In this document: positions 59,168 to 64,000 of the stretch, in pieces
How positions within the stretch are numbered: the stretch's first letter is position 1
How the letters are laid out: each line of letters opens with the position of its first letter
Assembly: GCF_017163755.1 (NCBI RefSeq)
Contig: NZ_JAFIWC010000024.1
Span: 25,158-89,157, forward strand
Length of the DNA: 64,000 nucleotides
Reading direction: 5' to 3'
Origin: Xanthomonas sp.
Lineage (GTDB): Bacteria > Pseudomonadota > Gammaproteobacteria > Xanthomonadales > Xanthomonadaceae
Notes under the pieces: model-generated
What the model was told of the DNA's origin: nothing
Databases searched by the model: none
The model's input: only the letters and a program-made list of their open reading frames with translations
Position numbers and translations under genes: made by a program

Positions 59168-59380
59168 GGCGGGTCTCCCGCGCGTGGGCGCGCGTATCGG
59201 CCACTATCGGGCAAGCCCGCGGCGAAGGCCATCCGTCCGTCTGCGTTCGCTGCTTGAACGCCGGCCGACGCGCGCCTGCGCCGCGCCGCGGCCGCTGGCG
59301 CCCTGGCTTACACTAGCGGGCCGGCCTGTCCCCCTGCGAGGAGCGATGCCGCCGCTGCCCCGCGCAGCGCGGCCGCGACG

Positions 59381-60112
59381 ATGAACCGACCCGCCCCCCG
59401 TTTCCAGATCGTCCAGAACGCGCCACCGCGCCGCAGCCGCGTGTTCTGGGCCTGCCTGCTCGTCGGCTGGCTGCTGTCGCTGGGCGCGGTGTGGGCCGTC
59501 GCCAGCCGCCAGGCCGCGCCGCAGCTGGGCACGGTCAGCGAGCAGCTGCGCGAGGCCGAGCGCCGGCTGCAGGCGCAGCAGCGCCAGATCGAGGCGCTGA
59601 ACCAGCGCCAGGCCACGCTGGCGCGCTCGGACCAGATCAGCCGCGCGGCCAACAACGAGGTGCAGAGCTCGCTGGCCGAGCGCGACGAGGAGATCGCCGG
59701 CCTGCGCGCCGACGTGGCCTTCTACGAACGCCTGGTCGGCGCCACCAGCCAGCGCAAGGGCCTGACCGTGCATTCGGCCGAGTTCGCCCCCGAGGCCGGC
59801 GGCACATGGCACTACAACGTGGTGCTGACCCAGAACCTCAACCGCGGCGCGATCAGCCAGGGGCAGATGCGCCTGGCGGTGGAAGGCGTGCGCGGCGGCA
59901 AGCTGACCACGGTGGCCTGGGACGAACTGCACCAGAAGAGCGGGGTGCCGGGGCAGGAGTATTCGTTCCGTTATTTCCAGCAGTTGGACGGCAGCGTGAT
60001 CCTGCCCAAGGATTTCACCCCGCAACGTGTGAGAGTCTCGCTGTCCGGCGGTGGGGCGTCGGTCAACCAGACGTTCGATTGGACACTCGCCGGCAACGGC
60101 AAAGGGGAGTAG
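59381..60112 (+). CDS. Membrane-anchored coiled-coil protein (DUF6776-like)
   Basis: A 243-residue protein with one N-terminal span (about 21-42), a coiled coil (about 48-115) and a periplasmic C-terminal domain with 'WHYNVVLTQNLNRGAISQGQ' and 'YFQQLDGSVILPKDFTPQRV'. This fits a family commonly encoded just before a bactofilin. It ends 8 bp before the bactofilin gene, so the two should act together in envelope or shape functions. Exact role unknown. Confidence 0.8.
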   Translation: MNRPAPRFQIVQNAPPRRSRVFWACLLVGWLLSLGAVWAVASRQAAPQLGTVSEQLREAERRLQAQQRQIEALNQRQATLARSDQISRAANNEVQSSLAERDEEIAGLRADVAFYERLVGATSQRKGLTVHSAEFAPEAGGTWHYNVVLTQNLNRGAISQGQMRLAVEGVRGGKLTTVAWDELHQKSGVPGQEYSFRYFQQLDGSVILPKDFTPQRVRVSLSGGGASVNQTFDWTLAGNGKGE

Positions 60113-60120
60113 GCACACTT

Positions 60121-60573
60121 ATGTTCGGAAACAAGAGCGGCCGCGGCAGCGGCCAGACCGTGGTCGATACCTTGATCGGCGCGCAGGTGGTGATCCGGGG
60201 CGACCTGGTGTTCAGCGGCGGGCTGTACGTGGAGGGCCGCATTCTCGGCAAAGTGGTGGCCGAGGACGGCGCGGCGGCGACGCTGACCCTGTCCGAGCAC
60301 GGCAGCATCGAAGGCGAGGTGCGCGCGCCGATCGTGGTGATCAACGGCCAGCTGATCGGCGACGTGCATGCGGGCGAGCGGGTGGAACTGGCGCCCAAGG
60401 CGCGGGTGCAGGGCAACGTGCACTACCAGGTGGTGGAGATGAACGCCGGCGCGCAGCTGACCGGGCGCCTGATCCATACCGGCAGCATGGCGGCCCTGGC
60501 GCCGCCGGAGCCGGCGCGCGAGGACCCGCAGGCCGAGCCGGCGCAGCGCGCGCTGGCCGCGGCGGACGCTTGA
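60121..60573 (+). CDS. Bactofilin (polymer-forming cytoskeletal protein)
   Basis: A 150-residue bactofilin with the right-handed beta-helix core (about 15-120): '[20 protein letters not shown]', '[20 protein letters not shown]' and '[20 protein letters not shown]'. It self-assembles into nucleotide-free filaments at the membrane that place wall enzymes or other proteins. It follows the coiled-coil gene and precedes erpA by 31 bp. Confidence 0.94.
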   Translation: MFGNKSGRGSGQTVVDTLIGAQVVIRGDLVFSGGLYVEGRILGKVVAEDGAAATLTLSEHGSIEGEVRAPIVVINGQLIGDVHAGERVELAPKARVQGNVHYQVVEMNAGAQLTGRLIHTGSMAALAPPEPAREDPQAEPAQRALAAADA

Positions 60574-60604
60574 TTCGGGCCGGGGCCGCCCCCATCCTGC
60601 TGCC

Positions 60605-60991
60605 ATGAGCACTCTCGTTTCCCTGCCCAGCGCCGCGCCCACGCCCGACTACCAGTCGCTGGAGCGGCCGCTGAACTTCACCCAGGCCGCCGCGGCCAAG
60701 GTGCGCGAGTTGATCCGCGAGGAAGGCAACGCCGAGCTCGCGCTGCGCGTGTACATCCAGGGCGGCGGCTGTTCCGGCTTCCAGTACGGCTTCGAGTTCG
60801 ATGAGAACCGCGCAGAGGACGACCTGTCGGTGCGCACCGACGACGTCACCCTGCTGGTGGACCCGCTGAGCCTGCAGTACCTGATGGGCGCGGAAGTGGA
60901 CTACAGCGAGGGCCTGCACGGCGCCCAGTTCGTGATCCGCAATCCCAACGCCAAGACCACCTGCGGCTGCGGCAGCAGCTTCAGCGTCTAG
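60605..60991 (+). CDS. erpA: Iron-sulfur cluster insertion protein ErpA
   Basis: A 128-residue A-type carrier with Cys56 ('[11 protein letters not shown]') and Cys120/Cys122 ('TTCGCGSSF') as cluster ligands. ErpA hands clusters to IspG/IspH and other targets. Its stop codon TAG (60989-60991) contains the TA that borders the left end of the MITE-like element that follows. Confidence 0.96.
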   Translation: MSTLVSLPSAAPTPDYQSLERPLNFTQAAAAKVRELIREEGNAELALRVYIQGGGCSGFQYGFEFDENRAEDDLSVRTDDVTLLVDPLSLQYLMGAEVDYSEGLHGAQFVIRNPNAKTTCGCGSSFSV

Positions 60992-61254
60992 GGCCTGTTA
61001 ACGCCATCGGGGTGGGCCACGCCGTGCTTGGGCGTGCGGGGCAAGGAAGAGGGAGGGAGCTTATGCCGATAAGCGACCGAGCGATGACGCTGCACCGTGC
61101 GCGCCCAAGCGCGGCCCTTCGGGTTGCCATGTCCGGCGGCGCCCAGGCGGCCGCGCGCGGCTTGGACAGGCGGCCAGCCTGCCGCGGCGCCACGCACGAC
61201 CACCTGGACGCCGGACATGACAACGTGGCCTATCCCGATAGCGTTAACAGGCCC
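60991..61254. mobile_element. MITE-like element with inverted ends and TA flanks
   Basis: A 264-bp segment whose ends are perfect 14-bp inverted repeats (GGGCCTGTTAACGC at 60991-61004 and its complement at 61241-61254), with imperfect pairing for about 15 bp more. Both sides are flanked by TA (60989-60990 and 61255-61256), the target duplication of Tc1/mariner-IS630 type elements. There is no transposase, so it would move in trans. The left TA is part of the erpA stop codon, which stays TAG because the element begins with G. Confidence 0.72.
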
Positions 61255-61305
61255 TAGCCCGTCGGCGGCTTGCGGGCCGCCGCGTTTGCGGTCAGGCTTT
61301 GCCCG

Positions 61306-62220
61306 ATGCCCGAACCCATTGCCGAATTCTCCGGATTCGCCTTCGCCGGCGCGCCGATCGACCGCGCCGACGCGCTGCGCAACGACGCCGACGCGTTGGT
61401 GCGCGCGTGGGACGGCGCGCGCCTTCTGCTGCTGGATGCCGACGGCAACGCCTACGCCGATGCCGACGGGCGCCTGCTGCCGCTGACCGGCGCCGAACTG
61501 GGCGGCGGGCCGGGCACGGCGATCTTCCTGGGCCTGCGCGACGGGGTCGCCTGGTTCTCGCTGGACGCGGCCACGGTCGCCGCCGCCGCGCCGCCGCAGC
61601 GCATCGACCTGCGCCGCGCCGCGGCCGAATGGCCGGCGGCCGAGGCCAGCCTGTTCGCCTACGCGCGCGGCATGACCTACTGGCAGGCGCGCACCCGCTT
61701 CTGCGGCGTGTGCGGCGGCGCGATCGGTTTCCGCCGCGCCGGCTTCATCGGCCACTGCGCGCAATGCGGCACCGAGCACTACCCGCGCGTGGACCCGGCG
61801 GTGATCGTCGCGGTCAGCGATGGGCGGCGCCTGCTGCTCGGCCGCCAGGCCAGCTGGCCGGCGCGGCGCTATTCGGTGGTGGCCGGCTTCGTCGAGCCGG
61901 GCGAGGCGCTGGAACAGACCGTGGTGCGCGAGGTGTTCGAGGAAACCCGGGTGCGCGTGCGCCCGGACAGCTGCCGCTACCGGGGCGCGCAGCCGTGGCC
62001 GTTCCCCGGCGCGCTGATGCTCGGCTTCAGCGCGCTGGCCGAGCCGGACCTGCCGCAGGTGGACGGCGAGCTGGAGGACGCGCGCTGGTTCGAGCGCGAG
62101 GAGATCGGCGCGGCCCTGCAGCGCGAGGTGGACGACGACGGCCACGGCCTGCGCCTGCCGCCGAAGATCTCCATCGCCCATGCGCTGGTCGCGCACTGGT
62201 ATCGCCACGCCGGCGCCTGA
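61306..62220 (+). CDS. nudC: NAD+ diphosphatase / NAD-RNA decapping enzyme
   Basis: A 304-residue NudC. The N-terminal domain is followed by a zinc ribbon ('FCGVCGGAIGF' and 'GHCAQCGTEHYPR') and the Nudix box 'GFVEPGEALEQTVVREVFEE'. The NudC-specific 'SQPWPFP'-type motif reads 'AQPWPFPGALMLGF'. It cuts NAD(H) and removes NAD caps from RNA. The ATG at 61306 is preferred since the upstream bases belong to the end of the repeat element region. Confidence 0.94.
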   Translation: MPEPIAEFSGFAFAGAPIDRADALRNDADALVRAWDGARLLLLDADGNAYADADGRLLPLTGAELGGGPGTAIFLGLRDGVAWFSLDAATVAAAAPPQRIDLRRAAAEWPAAEASLFAYARGMTYWQARTRFCGVCGGAIGFRRAGFIGHCAQCGTEHYPRVDPAVIVAVSDGRRLLLGRQASWPARRYSVVAGFVEPGEALEQTVVREVFEETRVRVRPDSCRYRGAQPWPFPGALMLGFSALAEPDLPQVDGELEDARWFEREEIGAALQREVDDDGHGLRLPPKISIAHALVAHWYRHAGA

Positions 62221-62333
62221 AGCCGCGCCGCGCCCGCCGCCCACGGCAGCGCCCGCGCGGTGCCGATGACGGGCATGATGGCGGCGCGCTCGCCTGGAGC
62301 GCGCTCGCCTAGAATCGGTCCTGGAGGACCTGC

Positions 62334-63227
62334 ATGTTCACAACCCTGGTCGCGGTGATCGTTGCGCTGGTGCTTGGCCATGTCGCGCCCGGCATGGTGG
62401 CGTCGCTGCGGCGTTTCGAGGCCTACGCCGACTGGCTGAGCTGGCTGGACGCGCACACCGGCGAGGCCAGCGCCTGGCGCGGACGCTACGGCATCGCGCT
62501 GGCGTTGCTGCCGCCGCTGCTGCTGGTGGGCCTGCTGCAGTGGCTGGTGCAGGCGCCGCACCTGGGGCTGCTGGCGCTGCTGTTCGGCGTGCTGGTGCTG
62601 GCCTTCAGCTGGGGCCCGCGCGACCTGGACAGCGATGTCGAGGCGGTGATCGAGGCCGACGATCCGCTGGCGCGCCGCGCCGCGGTGGCCTGGCTGCAGG
62701 CCGACAGCGGCGTGCAGCGCGAGGATCCGGCCGGGCTGGTCGAAGCGGTGGCGCTCGGCGCGCTGCGGCGCTGGTTCGCAGTGCTGTTCTGGTTCCTGCT
62801 GCTTGGCCCGTTCGGCGCGCTGGGCTATCGCCTGCTGGCGCTGGCCGCGGTGGGACCGTACGCGTCGCGGCTGCCGCCGCGCACCGCCGCCGGCGCACGG
62901 GTGGCGCTGACCGCGCTGGAATGGCCGGTGGCGCAGCTGATGACGTTCTCGCTGGCGCTGGTGGGCAACTTCGAGACCGTGTTCGGCGCCTGGCGCGCCG
63001 CGCGCGGCAACCGCTGGGCGCTGGATACCGGCTTCCTCGGCCCGGTGGCCTGCGCCAGCGTGCGCGGCGAACTGGACGAGGAGGCGCACGACTACAGCGA
63101 TGTCGGCCTGGCGCCGGTGTTGCGCCAGCTGCCCGAGTTGCGCGATGCGATGAGCCAGGTGTGGCGCGTGCTGCTGCTGTGGCTGGTGCTGCTGGCGCTG
63201 CTGGTGATCGCCGGCTGGGTCAGCTGA
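62334..63227 (+). CDS. ampE: AmpE-like regulatory signalling membrane protein
   Basis: A 297-residue membrane protein with four main spans. 'LDSDVEAVIEADDPLARRAA', 'LFWFLLLGPFGALGYRLLAL' and 'ALEWPVAQLMTFSLALVGNF' match AmpE/CobD-related proteins. AmpE modulates beta-lactamase induction by an unclear path. GGAGG lies 8 nt before the ATG. ampD, its usual neighbour, is not present here. Its end overlaps the convergent DUF2752 gene by 8 bp. Confidence 0.9.
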   Translation: MFTTLVAVIVALVLGHVAPGMVASLRRFEAYADWLSWLDAHTGEASAWRGRYGIALALLPPLLLVGLLQWLVQAPHLGLLALLFGVLVLAFSWGPRDLDSDVEAVIEADDPLARRAAVAWLQADSGVQREDPAGLVEAVALGALRRWFAVLFWFLLLGPFGALGYRLLALAAVGPYASRLPPRTAAGARVALTALEWPVAQLMTFSLALVGNFETVFGAWRAARGNRWALDTGFLGPVACASVRGELDEEAHDYSDVGLAPVLRQLPELRDAMSQVWRVLLLWLVLLALLVIAGWVS

Positions 63228-63645
63228 GCCCGGCGCCGCCCGGCGCCAGCAGGGTGAACGGGAACCACGGCAGGTTGCGCGCGATCCAGTACCCCGGCAA
63301 CGCCAGCAGCCAGAAGTTCGGCCGCGACACCACGCCGACCACGGGCGCGAACCACGCCGCGCGCCACCCCGCCTTCCAGGCGACCAGTCCCGGCACCAGC
63401 GCCAGGACCAGCATCGCGCCCGGGTTCATCGCCAACGCGCCGAGCGGATCCAGGTGCACCAGCGCGTGCAGCGCACGGGTCATGCCGCAGCCGGGACAGT
63501 AGTACCCGGTGAACGCGCGGAACAGGCACGGCGCGAACGGATTGCCTGCCGCATTGGGATCGAACCGGTACAGCAGCGCGACGCCGGCGACCGCCGTCGC
63601 CGCGGCGGCCGCGCCGACGCCGATGCGCTGCCAGCGCCGCATCAT
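63220..63645 (-). CDS. DUF2752 membrane protein
   Basis: A 141-residue protein with three spans and the DUF2752 signature 'YCPGCGMTRALHALVHLDPL' followed by 'ALAMNPGAMLVLAL'. The function is unknown. It is 5 bp downstream of the CD225-like gene on the same strand, a common pairing in xanthomonads. Confidence 0.88.
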   Translation of the reverse strand: MMRRWQRIGVGAAAAATAVAGVALLYRFDPNAAGNPFAPCLFRAFTGYYCPGCGMTRALHALVHLDPLGALAMNPGAMLVLALVPGLVAWKAGWRAAWFAPVVGVVSRPNFWLLALPGYWIARNLPWFPFTLLAPGGAGLS

Positions 63646-63650
63646 CCGGC

Positions 63651-63986
63651 TCAGCTCATCTGCTGCATCTGCTGCATGTAGTCCATGTAGCCCTGCATGC
63701 CGCCGGTGGCGACCAGGACGATGTTGATGATCAGGCCGACGATGGCCAGCGCGGTGGTCACCCAGCACCAGGTCTTGGCGTTGCTGGACGCGCGCCGCGC
63801 GCCTTCCAGGTCGCCTTGGTTGAGCAGGCTGTTGACCTTGCTGGAGAACACGATCGCGACGATGCCGGTGATCAGCGACGGGCAGCACAGGCAGAAGCCG
63901 ATCACCGTGGCGATGATCGACCACGCGAGGTGATTGGGGACGTGGCCGGGCGCGGGCGGGACCGGCGTGGCCGGCCACGTCCCCAA
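63651..63986 (-). CDS. CD225/dispanin-like membrane protein with disrupted 5' end
   Basis: A 111-codon frame with two spans typical of CD225/dispanin proteins ('LAWSIIATVIGFCLCCPSLI', 'TWCWVTTALAIVGLIINIVL'). From 'PVPPAPGHVPNHLAWS' on the sequence looks normal. The first six codons (from a TTG right after an in-frame TGA) come from the right arm of a 30-bp inverted repeat. The true start seems to have been lost or replaced at the window edge. DUF2752 follows directly. Confidence 0.75.
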   Translation of the reverse strand: MGTWPATPVPPAPGHVPNHLAWSIIATVIGFCLCCPSLITGIVAIVFSSKVNSLLNQGDLEGARRASSNAKTWCWVTTALAIVGLIINIVLVATGGMQGYMDYMQQMQQMS

Positions 63987-64000
63987 TCACCTCGCGTGGT
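63920..64000. repeat. Perfect 30-bp inverted repeat at window end
   Basis: 63920-63949 and 63971-64000 are exact reverse complements, separated by 21 bp. The right arm reaches the last base of the window, so the symmetry may extend further. The left arm is inside the CD225-like coding sequence ('HVPNHLAW'). This may be a fold-back joint in the assembly or a true inverted duplication. Confidence 0.9.

Noticed and set aside
61012..61257. 81-codon frame inside the MITE-like element
   Set aside because: It ends in the right inverted repeat and has a counterpart on the other strand. Such frames are a by-product of the repeat and show no protein pattern.

Overview
The window is a 64 kb, high-GC stretch of a Xanthomonas-type gammaproteobacterial chromosome. 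The core genes on the right look xanthomonad: a Clp-type CRP regulator with the Xanthomonas sequence, divergent from speD, then gdx, coq7, rplM-rpsI, two tRNAs, rppH, bfd, bfr, erpA, nudC and ampE. The heptamer tandem repeat and the TA-flanked miniature element fit the same group. Species cannot be fixed from sequence reading alone; an early-branching Xanthomonas is my best guess.

Bases 1 to about 13.9 kb form an accessory redox/stress region. Two AraC-type genes face an SDR dehydrogenase. Small proteins follow (Atu4866 family, DUF1330), then decayed gene remnants, a NarL-type two-component system with a beta-propeller sensor, an isochorismatase-like hydrolase, WrbA, three SnoaL-like proteins, a second SDR, DoxX and a quinone oxidoreductase. 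A conserved promoter-like block occurs upstream of both the first SDR and the last SnoaL gene, with identical internal spacing.

From 14.0 to 24.4 kb an OmpR-type two-component pair is divergent from an RND efflux operon: outer membrane factor, MipA/OmpV protein, membrane fusion lipoprotein, RND pump, and an alpha/beta-hydrolase lipoprotein. Phased 11-bp repeats lie between the two units. A LysR gene and an SDR follow (24.7-26.6 kb).

The tryptophan genes are split. trpG is at 27.2 kb, while trpD and trpC are at 42.3 and 44.8 kb. Between trpG and trpD sits a 14.5 kb accessory locus. It holds a 10-gene minus-strand operon (LysR, flavoprotein, two permeases, M24-fold protein, two ATPases, binding protein, two AhpD/CMD-like proteins). 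Divergent from it are a TonB-dependent receptor and a secreted S33-type hydrolase, with a broken C45-type acyltransferase gene behind them. The layout suggests import across both membranes and processing of a peptide-like or amide/N-methyl compound. The M24 protein has lost three of five metal ligands, so it may be creatinase-like rather than an aminopeptidase.

From 45.6 to 64 kb the order is mostly housekeeping. Exceptions are a hybrid sensor kinase next to a catalytically degenerate REC-GGDEF-EAL protein, a 264-bp MITE-like element whose left TA lies in the erpA stop codon, a hairpin-rich stretch beside the tRNA genes, and a perfect 30-bp inverted repeat at the last bases of the window that disrupts the start of a CD225/dispanin-like gene.
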